Below, piece by piece: positions 35,355 to 44,319 of a DNA stretch of 64,000 bases (positions are counted from its first letter, which is position 1; the number at the start of each line of letters is the position of its first letter). A program made the position numbers and the translations under genes. This DNA comes from Arthrobacter sp. NtRootA1 (GTDB lineage Bacteria; Actinomycetota; Actinomycetes; Actinomycetales; Micrococcaceae), in NCBI RefSeq assembly GCF_019976975.1, contig NZ_AP024630.1, positions 744,001-808,000 of the forward strand, written 5' to 3'. Below the pieces are notes generated by a model. The model made no database searches. It saw only the letters and a list, made by a program, of their open reading frames with translations, and was not told the DNA's origin.

Positions 35355-35375
35355 ACAAGCATTTCGGATGCTTAT
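35355..35375 (-). promoter_or_regulatory. NsrR operator candidate upstream of hmp
   Basis: ACAAGCATTTCGGATGCTTAT contains the dyad AAGCAT-TTCGG-ATGCTT. It closely resembles the AAGCATxxxxxATGCTT-like sites bound by actinobacterial NsrR upstream of hmp genes. It lies 50 bp before the hmp start, where a repressor would cover the promoter. Confidence 0.75.
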
Positions 35376-35447
35376 ATTTACACCTCAATTTCTACTCCTT
35401 GTAGAAAAGATGTGCAAATCGCTGAACGCGATTGCGGCCGCATGCCG

Positions 35448-35918
35448 TCAGGGCAGGGTTGCGGGGGACCTGAATTCCGGCCGGAGGCCTATTGTTTGGA
35501 AGACCGGATTCATCTGCCGGGCATGGGGCAGGGACGAGATGACGACGATGTCGAGCTCACGATAGAACGCTTCGCGGGCCCGGTTCATTGCGTGCCGGAG
35601 AGCGCACTCTGTGATGAGGGGGCAGTCATGGTTGGGGGACTGGCATTCGGCGGGATCCTGCCGGCTGTCCAAGTGGCGAAGGAGCTGGCCAACGGTTGCT
35701 TGGCGTCCTGCTTCGTTCAGGCGCGAGCCACCCAAGCGGCCTCGTTCCACATCAATCAATCCAAGGCTGCGCAATCGGACCATAGCCTTGCTGACATGGT
35801 TATACGGAGTACCAACGGCGTCGGCAACAGCCTGGGTTGTGAGCAACGTACCCTCAGGGGCGGACGCCAACACCATGACGGCGCGGAGGCTCACGTCTGC
35901 GAAAGCGTTGATTTTCAT
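35448..35918 (-). CDS. nsrR: Rrf2-family iron-sulfur NO sensor
   Basis: A 156-residue Rrf2 repressor. The winged helix (VADAVGTPYNHVSKAMVRLR) precedes a [Fe-S] loop with three Cys in ECQSPNHDCPLITECAL, spacing C-x6-C-x5-C, close to NsrR. NsrR holds a 4Fe-4S cluster that NO destroys, releasing hmp. The gene is directly upstream of hmp on the same strand. Only 23 bp separate it from the preceding hypothetical gene, so it may also be read from the pmm promoter. Confidence 0.88.
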   Translation of the reverse strand: MKINAFADVSLRAVMVLASAPEGTLLTTQAVADAVGTPYNHVSKAMVRLRSLGLIDVERGRLGGSRLNEAGRQATVGQLLRHLDSRQDPAECQSPNHDCPLITECALRHAMNRAREAFYRELDIVVISSLPHARQMNPVFQTIGLRPEFRSPATLP

Positions 35919-35941
35919 GGCATCAGCTTACGTAGTCAGGT

Positions 35942-36397
35942 CTAGTCCACCCAGAGCGAGGGCTCATGGGTGTCAGGCTCAAGGGCGCCGAAGGAGAAGC
36001 CATCGGCTGTGTGGACATAGGGGATTACGGCTGCCATGACCCCGCCATCCCGGTGCTCGGCGGTGCCGTGGATGCCGTCCGAGCCATGCTCGGGCAGCGC
36101 GACGTCACTTGCGATGGCCACGGCCCGGTAGTCGTTCCGACCCTGGCGAAGTAATTCCTGGACATCCGTCAACATTGCCCCCGCATCAATGTGACCGTCC
36201 TCGTCCGGCTCTCCTGGAGAAACCATGACAATCCGCACCTCACCTTCGTGCGAAAGTGTGATGCCAAAGGGGAGAAAGCCGCCGTTCTGCAGAATGTGCT
36301 CCTGGGCAGTTCCCAGAGCAGTCCCCAGAATCTCCCGGAGTTCACGCTCTTGGATGGTCCCGGTGGAACCGGTGTCGTCGATGGGCTGCTCGCTCAT
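35942..36397 (-). CDS. Conserved protein of unknown function
   Basis: About 151 residues, acidic, without signal peptide or membrane helix. The segment FGITLSHEGEVRIVMVSPGEPDEDGHIDAG and a beta-rich C-terminal half (AVAIASDVALPE, VMAAVIPYVH, FSFGALEPD) suggest a compact alpha/beta fold, but no family is recognised. ATG 36397 is preferred over GTG 36406 because GGGAG lies 8 nt upstream. It follows the phosphomannomutase gene by 12 bp and precedes nsrR by 23 bp, so it is probably cotranscribed with both. Confidence 0.7.
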   Translation of the reverse strand: MSEQPIDDTGSTGTIQERELREILGTALGTAQEHILQNGGFLPFGITLSHEGEVRIVMVSPGEPDEDGHIDAGAMLTDVQELLRQGRNDYRAVAIASDVALPEHGSDGIHGTAEHRDGGVMAAVIPYVHTADGFSFGALEPDTHEPSLWVD

Positions 36398-36409
36398 GTT
36401 TGACACTCC

Positions 36410-37828
36410 CTATGCCCGGACCAGGGCCAGGACGCGGTCCCGGATTTTTTCCATGGTGGGGAGGTCTTTGGCTTCGGCGTTCAGGCGGAGGAAGGGCTCG
36501 GTGTTGGAGGGGCGTAGGTTGAACCACCAGCTGCCGTCCTTGGCACTGAAAGTGCTGCCGTCCATGTGGTCGATCTCGACGTCATCGTTCTCGAAGTCCA
36601 CCCGAACCCGCTCCACGGCGCCTGCTTTGTCGTCGATCTCGGAGTTGATTTCACCGGAGGAGACGTAGGGCTCGTACTGGCGTCCGAGTTCGGACAGGGG
36701 ACCGTCCTGCTCGCCCAGGGCTGCCAGGACGTGCATCGCGGCGAGCATGCCGGTGTCCGCGTTCCAGAAATCACGGAAGTAGAAGTGCGCAGAGTGCTCC
36801 CCGCCGAACACGGCACCTTCTTCGGCCATCACGGCTTTGATGAATGAATGCCCCACGCGGGTCCGGACTGCCCGGCCGCCGTCCTTGGTCACGAGCTCGG
36901 GAACCGCCTTGGACGTGAGCAGGTTGTGGATGATCACCGGGGTTTCTTCCCCGGATGCCTGGGCTCGGGCGATCTCCCTGCGCGCGACCATGCCGGTGAT
37001 TGCCGACGGGGAGACTGGCTCGCCCTTTTCGTCGATCACGAAACAGCGGTCAGCGTCGCCGTCGAAGGCAAGGCCGATGTCTGCCCCGTGCTTGATCACT
37101 GCCGCCTGGAGGTCACGAAGGTTTTCGGGTTCCAACGGGTTGGCCGGGTGGTTCGGGAACGAGCCATCCAGTTCGAAGTAGAGCGGGATGATCTCGAACG
37201 GCAGGGCCGGGAGGAGTTTGTTGCCCAGCACTGCAGGAGTGGTCAGTCCGGCCATGCCGTTGCCGGCGTCCACGACGATCTTCAATGGACGGGAACCGGA
37301 GAGGTCCACCAACTGGCGCAGGTATTCGGAGTAGTCCTTCAGCACGTCCCGGACACCGATCTGCCCGCGCACCGCTGCCGCGGGGATGCTGCCTTCGTTC
37401 AGGTACTGCTCGGCAAGGGCCTGGATTTCCTTCAGGCCACTCTCGGAGGAAATCGGTTGCGCCCCGGCCTTGGCCATTTTGATGCCGTTGTATTCGGCCG
37501 GGTTGTGACTGGCGGTGAACGTGGCACCGGCTGCGTTCAGGGCACCGCAGGCATAGTAGAGCTCGTCTGTGGAGATCAGGTCCAGCAACTGGACGTTGGC
37601 GCCACGCCTGGCAGCACCGTTCGCGAAGGCCTGGCTGAACTCCGGCGAGGACGGGCGCATGTCTCCGCCAACAAGGACGGTTTCACCTTCAAGACCCAAA
37701 ACGTCGATGAAGGCAGCACCGACTGCCTCGACGATTTCAGCCGTGATGGATTCCCCCACGATGCCCCGGACGTCGTACGCCTTGAAGGAAGCCGAGAGGT
37801 CGAAGTTCTTGTTCTGCTCGCTAGTCAC
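36410..37828 (-). CDS. manB: Phosphomannomutase / phosphoglucomutase
   Basis: A 472-residue alpha-D-phosphohexomutase interconverting mannose-6-P and mannose-1-P (or glucose phosphates) for cell-envelope sugars. The N-terminal FKAYDVRGIVGE binds substrate. The phosphoserine loop is TASHNPAEYNGIKMAK, the metal-binding loop is GLAFDGDADRCFV, the sugar loop is GGEHSAHFYF, and the phosphate loop is RPSNTEPFLR. The start is GTG at 37828 with AGGA 9 nt upstream; the frame continues upstream without family sequence. Confidence 0.92.
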   Translation of the reverse strand: MTSEQNKNFDLSASFKAYDVRGIVGESITAEIVEAVGAAFIDVLGLEGETVLVGGDMRPSSPEFSQAFANGAARRGANVQLLDLISTDELYYACGALNAAGATFTASHNPAEYNGIKMAKAGAQPISSESGLKEIQALAEQYLNEGSIPAAAVRGQIGVRDVLKDYSEYLRQLVDLSGSRPLKIVVDAGNGMAGLTTPAVLGNKLLPALPFEIIPLYFELDGSFPNHPANPLEPENLRDLQAAVIKHGADIGLAFDGDADRCFVIDEKGEPVSPSAITGMVARREIARAQASGEETPVIIHNLLTSKAVPELVTKDGGRAVRTRVGHSFIKAVMAEEGAVFGGEHSAHFYFRDFWNADTGMLAAMHVLAALGEQDGPLSELGRQYEPYVSSGEINSEIDDKAGAVERVRVDFENDDVEIDHMDGSTFSAKDGSWWFNLRPSNTEPFLRLNAEAKDLPTMEKIRDRVLALVRA

Positions 37829-37970
37829 GGGCTCAATCCTACTGTGGCAGCGCAATTGAGCATGAACCGGGGAACCTGTTATGTGGAAAACCAGTCCCAC
37901 TGGCGAGCCGCTTTCCACATAGCCAAGGCCACGGGTTCTGGCTGTCAGGGGCTGCTGGAATACTGGGTCC

Positions 37971-40136
37971 ATGGCCAACACCTCACCAAATGCCGCTGTC
38001 TCCGTGGAATCCCCTACCCGCCAGAGGGCTTTGGCTTGTCTTCGTGAGCTAGTGGGGCACCCTGAAGCAGATTTCCATGACGGCCAGTTCGAGGCCATTG
38101 AGGCATTGGTGGACGCGGGGCGCCGCGCCTTGGTGGTCCAACGCACGGGTTGGGGAAAATCCGCGGTCTACTTCGTCTCCTCCTTGTTGCTGCGCCAGCG
38201 CGGTGCGGGTCCCACACTGATCGTGTCCCCTCTTCTCGCGCTCATGCGGGACCAAGTAGCAGCGGCCGCACGGGCGGGAGTCCGGGCAGTGGCTATCAAC
38301 TCGGCCAACGCACTTGAATGGGATACTGTCCTGGCACAGTTGGCAGCTGACGAGGTAGACGTTCTTCTGGTGTCGCCGGAGCGCCTCACCAATCCCTCGT
38401 TCAGGGAGAACCAGTTGCCCGAGCTGATCCGGAGGACCGGACTGCTCGTTATTGATGAAGCCCACTGCATTTCGGATTGGGGCCACGACTTCAGGCCCGA
38501 TTACCGGCGCATCGCCGATCTCATTGCCCAACTGCCCGAATCGGTTCCAGTCCTCGCCACCACGGCTACCGCCAACTCCCGCGTTGTTCACGATATCGAG
38601 GAACAACTCGGCGCCGGAGTGTTGACCATCCGCGGTGCACTGGGCCGCGAGTCGCTGCGGCTCGGCGTTCTCAACTTGTCCGACTCCCGCGATCGCCTGG
38701 GCTGGCTGCTGACGCACTTGGCGGACCTACCCGGCAGCGGAATCATTTACGCGCTGACCGTCTCAGCCGCAGAGGACACTGCCCGGCTTCTTTCCGAGGC
38801 TGGACACAATGTCTTGTCCTATACCGGCCGGACGGATCCGGCCGATCGGGAGCGGGCAGAACAACTCCTCAAGGACAACCAGGTCAAGGCGCTTGTGGCC
38901 ACCTCGGCGTTGGGGATGGGATTCGACAAGCCGGATCTAGGTTTCGTCATTCACCTCGGGGCGCCGTCCTCGCCGGTCGCCTATTACCAGCAGGTTGGTC
39001 GAGCCGGCCGAGGCGCAGCCAACGCCGATGTCCTGTTGCTTCCAGGCTCCGAGGACCGGGAAATATGGCAGTATTTCGCCACCGCCTCCATGCCCTCAGC
39101 CGAAAAGGCCGACGCCGTCCTGAGGGTACTTGGTGAGGCTAACGGCGCCATGTCCACGGTGGCGCTGGAAGCCCGGGTGGACCTTCGGCGCACGCCTCTG
39201 GAACTCCTCCTTAAAGTCTTGGCCGTTGACGGGGCAGTTGAACGCGTGGGCGGCGGTTGGCGGGCTACCGGACGCTCATGGAGCTACGATGCCGAGCGAT
39301 ATGCACGCATTGCCGAAGCCCGAGTGGATGAGCAGGACTCCATGGTGATTTACCAGGACACCGCAGGTTGTCGCATGGAGTACATCACCTCGGTGCTCGA
39401 TGACGAGACCGCCGCCCCTTGCGGCCGTTGTGACAACTGTGCTGGACGCTGGTTCCCAGTGGACATTGCAGCGGCTGCGGTTGATGCAGCAGGCCAGACG
39501 CTGCGCCGAGCCGGGATCGTGGTGGAGCCGCGGCTCCAATGGCCCAGCGGAATGGACAGGCTGGGTGTGGGAGTCAAAGGCAAGATCAAGCCGGACGAAA
39601 GCATTTCCGAAGGCCGTGTCCTGGCAAGGCTGACGGACTTGGGCTGGGGTGGTGCGCTCCGCGAGCTCTTTGCTGCGGGGGCACCCGATCGGTCCGTGGA
39701 CCCCGCTATGCTGCAGGCCTGCGTTCAGGTGCTGCGCGAATGGTCAGGGGCCGACGGCGGAACTGCCTGGAGCGGGGTGGGGCGCCCGGCGGCCGTTGTC
39801 AGCATTCCCTCAAGGAGCAAGCCACAACTTGTGGACTCCCTGGCCCAGGGGATCGCCGGCATAGGGCGGATGCCTTACCTGGGCCAACTGCAGCCAGAGC
39901 ACGGAGGGCCCACAGGATCACGTGGCGGGAACAGCGCTTACAGGCTCGCGGGAGTATGGGACCGTTTGGCGGTTGGCCCGGAACTGTCACAAGCGCTCGC
40001 AGGCATTGGTGACCAACCAGTGCTCTTGGTGGACGACCTCGTCGACAGCCGCTGGACGCTGACCGTTGCGGCGAGGGCGCTCAGGCGGTCCGGGGTAGGT
40101 GCAGTGCTACCGCTCGCCCTGGCTCAGGCGGGTTAG
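37971..40136 (+). CDS. recQ: RecQ-family DNA helicase with C-terminal phosphoribosyltransferase-like domain
   Basis: A 721-residue superfamily 2 helicase. Motif I is TGWGKS near residue 62, motif II IDEAHCISDWGHDFRPDY near 163, and motif VI QQVGRAGRG near 343. The zinc-binding Cys are near 466 and in PCGRCDNC near 483-489. No HRDC domain follows. Instead the last 150 residues end in VLLVDDLVDSRWTLTVAARA, which has the DDxxxSxxTL form of a PRPP-binding loop in type I phosphoribosyltransferases, preceded by NSAYRLAGVWDRL. It is divergent from manB with a 140-bp gap. Confidence 0.9.
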   Translation: MANTSPNAAVSVESPTRQRALACLRELVGHPEADFHDGQFEAIEALVDAGRRALVVQRTGWGKSAVYFVSSLLLRQRGAGPTLIVSPLLALMRDQVAAAARAGVRAVAINSANALEWDTVLAQLAADEVDVLLVSPERLTNPSFRENQLPELIRRTGLLVIDEAHCISDWGHDFRPDYRRIADLIAQLPESVPVLATTATANSRVVHDIEEQLGAGVLTIRGALGRESLRLGVLNLSDSRDRLGWLLTHLADLPGSGIIYALTVSAAEDTARLLSEAGHNVLSYTGRTDPADRERAEQLLKDNQVKALVATSALGMGFDKPDLGFVIHLGAPSSPVAYYQQVGRAGRGAANADVLLLPGSEDREIWQYFATASMPSAEKADAVLRVLGEANGAMSTVALEARVDLRRTPLELLLKVLAVDGAVERVGGGWRATGRSWSYDAERYARIAEARVDEQDSMVIYQDTAGCRMEYITSVLDDETAAPCGRCDNCAGRWFPVDIAAAAVDAAGQTLRRAGIVVEPRLQWPSGMDRLGVGVKGKIKPDESISEGRVLARLTDLGWGGALRELFAAGAPDRSVDPAMLQACVQVLREWSGADGGTAWSGVGRPAAVVSIPSRSKPQLVDSLAQGIAGIGRMPYLGQLQPEHGGPTGSRGGNSAYRLAGVWDRLAVGPELSQALAGIGDQPVLLVDDLVDSRWTLTVAARALRRSGVGAVLPLALAQAG

Positions 40137-40276
40137 CGCGCAGGCGGGTACTGCGCTGAAAACCGTCATGTTGTGAACGCTCCCACCGCGCCTCTATAGG
40201 ATCGAGCAAAGACGAGGATCGAGCAAAAACGCCCGCCTGCCGATGCGGGCCACCAGACAAGACTTGGACCGGAGCC

Positions 40277-41710
40277 ATGAGCACAAAACCGAGCAACACC
40301 GACGTCGAAGCGGCCACTGAAACCAGTTGGCGCCCGCGCTTGGCATTGCTTGTGGCGGCAACGTTCTTCATGGAGTTTCTCGACGGAACTATCCTCACCA
40401 CGGCCATCCCCAGCATTGCAGCCGATTTCCGGGCGGCGCCGGCCGACATCAACATCACGATGACTGCCTATTTGGTGACGGTGGCAATGGGGATCCCGTT
40501 GAGCAGTTGGCTTGCCGAGCGGTTCGGCGCCCGCAGGATATTTTGCCTGGCTATATCGGTGTTCACTATTGCTTCCCTTTTCTGCGCAGTAAGCACCGAC
40601 TTGACCATGTTGACGTTGAGTCGAGTGGCGCAGGGGGTGGGCGGCGCCATGATGGTTCCCGTGGGCACCCTGGTGGTCTTGCGGGGCACGCCCAAGTCCG
40701 AACTTCTCCGTGCCACCGCCTATTTGGTATGGCCAGGCCTTCTTGCCCCGGTTCTGGCTCCCATGGTGGGCGGCGCCCTCACAACTTTCCTGTCGTGGCA
40801 CTGGATCTTCATCATTAACGTCCCCCTCGGCCTGGCTGCCTTCATTGCGGCACTGAGATTGGTTCCGAGGACTCAATTTGATGCCAAACGCCGTCTTGAC
40901 TGGTTTGGTCTGCTGCTGACTACCTTGGGTGTGGGTTCCCTTGTGGTGGGGCTGGAAACGCTGGGCGGACACGCATCCAATCTGCTGGCTGTTGTGGTGG
41001 TGACTGCCGGCGTGGTGTCCCTGGCTTGCGCCGTCTGGTGGATGAGCAAAGCAAGGGTTCCGCTGTTCAACCTCAGCGTATTTGGCACCAGGACTTTCAG
41101 GTCGACATCCACGGGCGGTTTCATTTACCGGCTGACCATCAGCTCGGTTCCGTTCTTGCTGCCTCTGATGTTTCAGGATGGATTTGGCTGGGATCCGTTG
41201 AAAGCCGGGGTCATGGTCGCCGCGGTCTTCGTGGGCAACATCGGGATCAAGCCTGCCACCACACCCCTGATAAGGCGGTTCGGGTTCAAACCGGTGCTCG
41301 TCTTTGCATCGTTGGCGTCGGCCGTGACGTTTGCCTTGTGTGCGTTCCTGAATGCCCAAACACCCGAGCCCCTCATTTTCGCGTTGTTGCTGCTCAGCGG
41401 GGCTTTCCGATCCATAGGCTTCTCGGCCTACGCCTCCGTGCAGTATGCCGACATCGTCCCGGGGCAGCTGCCCTCGGCCAACGCCATCTCCGCCACCCTC
41501 GTACAGTTGGCGGCTGCGGCAGGTATCGCCGTGGGCGCGTTGTTCCTGAGGCTGTTCGAGGCAACGGATGTGCTCGGGGCGGACCAGGTAGCGGCCTACA
41601 AAGGGGCATTTATCGCCATGGCTGTCCTGATGCTGGTCAGCACAGTGGACAGCCTGACGCTGCACCGGCACGCTGGCGCGGAAGTAAGCCACGGAGCAAA
41701 GCGCCGGTAA
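40277..41710 (+). CDS. DHA2-family (EmrB/QacA) drug efflux MFS transporter
   Basis: A 477-residue proton-driven exporter with about 14 transmembrane helices. Helix 1 contains the DHA2-typical FFMEFLDGTILTTAIPSI. The antiporter loop is IPLSSWLAERFGARRIF and motif C-like residues lie in LAPVLAPMVGG. The substrate is probably a cationic or hydrophobic drug. ATG 40277 has CCGGAG about 6 nt upstream. It is a single gene followed by a tRNA on the opposite strand. Confidence 0.9.
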   Translation: MSTKPSNTDVEAATETSWRPRLALLVAATFFMEFLDGTILTTAIPSIAADFRAAPADINITMTAYLVTVAMGIPLSSWLAERFGARRIFCLAISVFTIASLFCAVSTDLTMLTLSRVAQGVGGAMMVPVGTLVVLRGTPKSELLRATAYLVWPGLLAPVLAPMVGGALTTFLSWHWIFIINVPLGLAAFIAALRLVPRTQFDAKRRLDWFGLLLTTLGVGSLVVGLETLGGHASNLLAVVVVTAGVVSLACAVWWMSKARVPLFNLSVFGTRTFRSTSTGGFIYRLTISSVPFLLPLMFQDGFGWDPLKAGVMVAAVFVGNIGIKPATTPLIRRFGFKPVLVFASLASAVTFALCAFLNAQTPEPLIFALLLLSGAFRSIGFSAYASVQYADIVPGQLPSANAISATLVQLAAAAGIAVGALFLRLFEATDVLGADQVAAYKGAFIAMAVLMLVSTVDSLTLHRHAGAEVSHGAKRR

Positions 41711-41737
41711 CTTACGGCGGCTTGGGATTAAACGCAA

Positions 41738-41765
41738 AAGGTCCCGGTTCGAAAACCGGGACCCA
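41738..41765 (-). terminator. Terminator of tRNA-Ser(GCU)
   Basis: A 10-bp stem GGTCCCGGTT / AACCGGGACC with a CGAA loop lies 7 bp downstream of the tRNA on its strand, followed by TTTTGCGTTT. It can also stop the convergent MFS gene transcript. Confidence 0.8.
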
Positions 41766-41769
41766 TTCG

Positions 41770-41857
41770 CGGAGACGGGGGGATTTGAACCCCCGGTGGA
41801 GTTGTGCCCCACACTTCATTAGCAGTGAAGCCCATTCGGCCGCTCTGGCACGTCTCC
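41770..41857 (-). tRNA. tRNA-Ser (anticodon GCU)
   Basis: An 88-nt type II tRNA with a long variable arm. Acceptor GGAGACG pairs with CGTCTCC. The anticodon stem CTTCA/TGAAG closes the loop CTGCTAA, giving GCT. T loop TTCAAAT. CCA is not encoded. Confidence 0.95.
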
Positions 41858-42001
41858 GTTTGCTATTGCTAGCCCACCAAGGATACGCAGAACGTGCCGT
41901 TCAGTGCAAAACCGCCTTCGATCCGCTGCCCATTTCGATGACTCGCTGCCAGCCAAGCCGTTCGCACGGCCTTGCGTGCAGCGGGCCATCGAAATGGAAC
42001 C

Positions 42002-44260
42002 TCAGTTGCTCCCGGCCAACACACGCCATAGGAAGTGGTTGCTTCGCGCTTGGAGTGCGGCTGCCTGCCTGTTGTCCGAAGCGCCCGCGTGCCCGCCTTC
42101 CAGTGCTTCGTGGAACCAGACATTCGGGATACCCATTGCCTGCATCCGAGCTGCCATCTTTCGGGCTTGGACGGGGCCTACCCGATCATCCGAGGTCGCG
42201 GTCCAAATGAAGGTTTCGGGGTACTCGACGCCGTCATGAAGCAGGTGATAGGGGGAGAAGGTACGGATGAACTCCCACTGCTCAGGCACATCGGGGTCTC
42301 CGTACTCCGCGATCCATGAATATCCCGCAGAGAGTTTGGTGTAGCGGCGCATGTCCAGCAATGGCACGCCGCAGGAAACCGCACCAAACAGTTCGGGGTA
42401 CTGGGTCAGCATGTTGCCTACCAAGAGCCCGCCATTTGAGCCGCCCACGCAACCGAGTCGACGGCGGCTGGTCACGCCGCGGGAGATCAGGTCCTGTGCC
42501 ACGGCGGCGAAGTCTTCGTAGGCACGGTGCCGCTTTTCCTGCAGGGCTGCGCGGTGCCACGAGGGGCCGTATTCGCCGCCGCCGCGGATGTTCGCCACAA
42601 CGTACACACCGCCGCGGGTGTGCGAGCCGGGACCGTCGGCCAGGGCAGCAGCGGAAGTGCGACGCTCCAGCCAAGCCCTGCCAATGGTGCCGCTGTAGGC
42701 GGGGGTGCGGGAAACTTCGAATCCGCCATAGCCGGAAAGCTGCGTGGGATTTTGTCCATCCAGGACCAGGTCCTTGGATGCCACCTGGAAGTAGGGGACT
42801 TTGGTCCCGTCCGCCGAGACAGCGAAATGCTGCTGGACCTCATAGTCACCATCATTGAAGAACGACGGCGAACGCTTCACCACCGCATGCTGGCTCGTCA
42901 CCCCGGCAGTCGATCCGCCGGATGAAGGAACCTCGCCAGCCGTGAGGGTGCCGCGGGTGAGGGTAGTTGGCGTAGTGAACCCGGTGGCGACCAACCAGTA
43001 GTCATTTCCGGCCCCGGATTCGTCTTCGTCGTCCACCGCATAGGCGTTGACGTCGTGAAGCGGCGGGCACGCGTCCAGGGCGGTGACAACCCAGCCGCTG
43101 TCGGAATCGACGCGGGAAGGGTCCAGCACCCTGATTTCGGAAGAGACGTCGCGCAGGAGGTTGAGCAGCAGGTAGTCCTTGGTCCAACTCCATGACTGCA
43201 GCGACGTGTGATCATCGGGGGTAAACAGCACCACAAATTGCCGTGATCCAGCCAAGTAGCCCTCGAGGTCAGCGGCCAGCAAGGAACCGGCCGCGTAGGT
43301 AACGCCGGAAACGTCCCAGTCCTTCTGCGGGCGGAACATCAGCCATTCCCGGTGGGCGCTGATGTTCACGTCCGTAGGCACGTCGATCGCAACCCATGAG
43401 TCGTCGCGGAGCAGCCACGTCCTGCGGTTGTAGAAGTCGATGTAATCCACGGCGAAGGTCCGTTCGAAGCCCGGCGTTGAGTCGTGGGCGACGATGGCCA
43501 GCATGTGGTCTTCGGGGATCTCGAAGATCTGCTCTGCCTGGGCGAGGGATTGGCCGCGACGCAGCTTCACACCGGTCCGGGCGTACGAGGAACTGGTTGC
43601 AGGCAACCCCTCTGCCGTACTGGAGACCAGCAAGGTGTCCGCATCCAGCCAACTCACGTTGCCTTTTGCCGTGGGCAGATCGAATCCGCCAGCGGCAGGG
43701 TCAACAAAGGTGCGGGATTCGACGTCGAACTCGCGGTGACGGTTGGCATCGCCGCCGTCGGGGGACAGAGAAACCATCGCGAAGCGGTACATGTCCCCGT
43801 CCAAAGGACGGAGAAACCCAGCTCCATGGAACACCCACTCGACGCCTTCTGCGGCGGCGAGGGCATCGATGTCCAGCAGTACGTCCCATTCGGGTGCCTC
43901 GGAAACGTAGCTCTCCCACGTGGTCCGCCGCCAAAGGCCCTTGGGGTGCTCCTGGTCCTTCCAGAAGTTGTAGTAGTAATCACCGCGCTTGTTCACCATG
44001 GCAATCCGGTCCGTGGAATCCAGGACCTCCAGAATGCCGGCTTCAACCGCTGCGTACTCTGCGTCCTCCAGCAAATCCTCGGTTCGCGCGTTTTGTTCAC
44101 CGACCCAGGCCAGCTGTTCTTCGCCGTGAATGTCCTCCAACCACACGTTCTCATCCGTGGGTTCGGGCGCTATGGTCGCAGCGTGGCGAGGCCCGGACGT
44201 GGTCTCCAGATCCGTGTCATTGTCAGGAAGGGGCGTCTGATCAGCTTCTGTGGTGGTCAT
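42002..44260 (-). CDS. Prolyl oligopeptidase family serine peptidase (S9A)
   Basis: A 752-residue cytosolic peptidase cleaving peptides after Pro or, in oligopeptidase-B-like members, basic residues. An N-terminal beta-propeller (about 50-480) gates an alpha/beta-hydrolase domain. The triad is Ser in GGSNGGLLVG (about 606), Asp in TSDDRVGPVQ (about 690) and His in EGGHAGAS (about 722). ATG 44260 is chosen; the frame starts 12 codons earlier without a ribosome site. It is divergent from a FAD-binding protein gene only about 59 bp away. Confidence 0.92.
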   Translation of the reverse strand: MTTTEADQTPLPDNDTDLETTSGPRHAATIAPEPTDENVWLEDIHGEEQLAWVGEQNARTEDLLEDAEYAAVEAGILEVLDSTDRIAMVNKRGDYYYNFWKDQEHPKGLWRRTTWESYVSEAPEWDVLLDIDALAAAEGVEWVFHGAGFLRPLDGDMYRFAMVSLSPDGGDANRHREFDVESRTFVDPAAGGFDLPTAKGNVSWLDADTLLVSSTAEGLPATSSSYARTGVKLRRGQSLAQAEQIFEIPEDHMLAIVAHDSTPGFERTFAVDYIDFYNRRTWLLRDDSWVAIDVPTDVNISAHREWLMFRPQKDWDVSGVTYAAGSLLAADLEGYLAGSRQFVVLFTPDDHTSLQSWSWTKDYLLLNLLRDVSSEIRVLDPSRVDSDSGWVVTALDACPPLHDVNAYAVDDEDESGAGNDYWLVATGFTTPTTLTRGTLTAGEVPSSGGSTAGVTSQHAVVKRSPSFFNDGDYEVQQHFAVSADGTKVPYFQVASKDLVLDGQNPTQLSGYGGFEVSRTPAYSGTIGRAWLERRTSAAALADGPGSHTRGGVYVVANIRGGGEYGPSWHRAALQEKRHRAYEDFAAVAQDLISRGVTSRRRLGCVGGSNGGLLVGNMLTQYPELFGAVSCGVPLLDMRRYTKLSAGYSWIAEYGDPDVPEQWEFIRTFSPYHLLHDGVEYPETFIWTATSDDRVGPVQARKMAARMQAMGIPNVWFHEALEGGHAGASDNRQAAALQARSNHFLWRVLAGSN

Positions 44261-44319
44261 CGCCCCATCCAAGCAACACTTTTCAACTGGAAGCAAGTCA
44301 CAGGAAGTTAGGCTTGAGC

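Noticed and set aside
40166..41812. A 548-codon antisense frame over the DHA2 transporter gene and tRNA-Ser
   Set aside because: It runs through a tRNA gene and has the His/Gln/Gly-rich composition of a reverse-strand shadow.
41880..42000. A possible extra gene between tRNA-Ser and the peptidase
   Set aside because: Only short frames without a ribosome site or motif are present. The segment is the intergenic tail of the peptidase gene.
43396..44319. N-terminal 308-codon extension of the FAD/NAD(P)-binding protein
   Set aside because: It lies entirely over the opposite-strand peptidase gene and reads as Arg/Pro/Ser-rich noise. The Rossmann motif begins immediately after GTG 44320.
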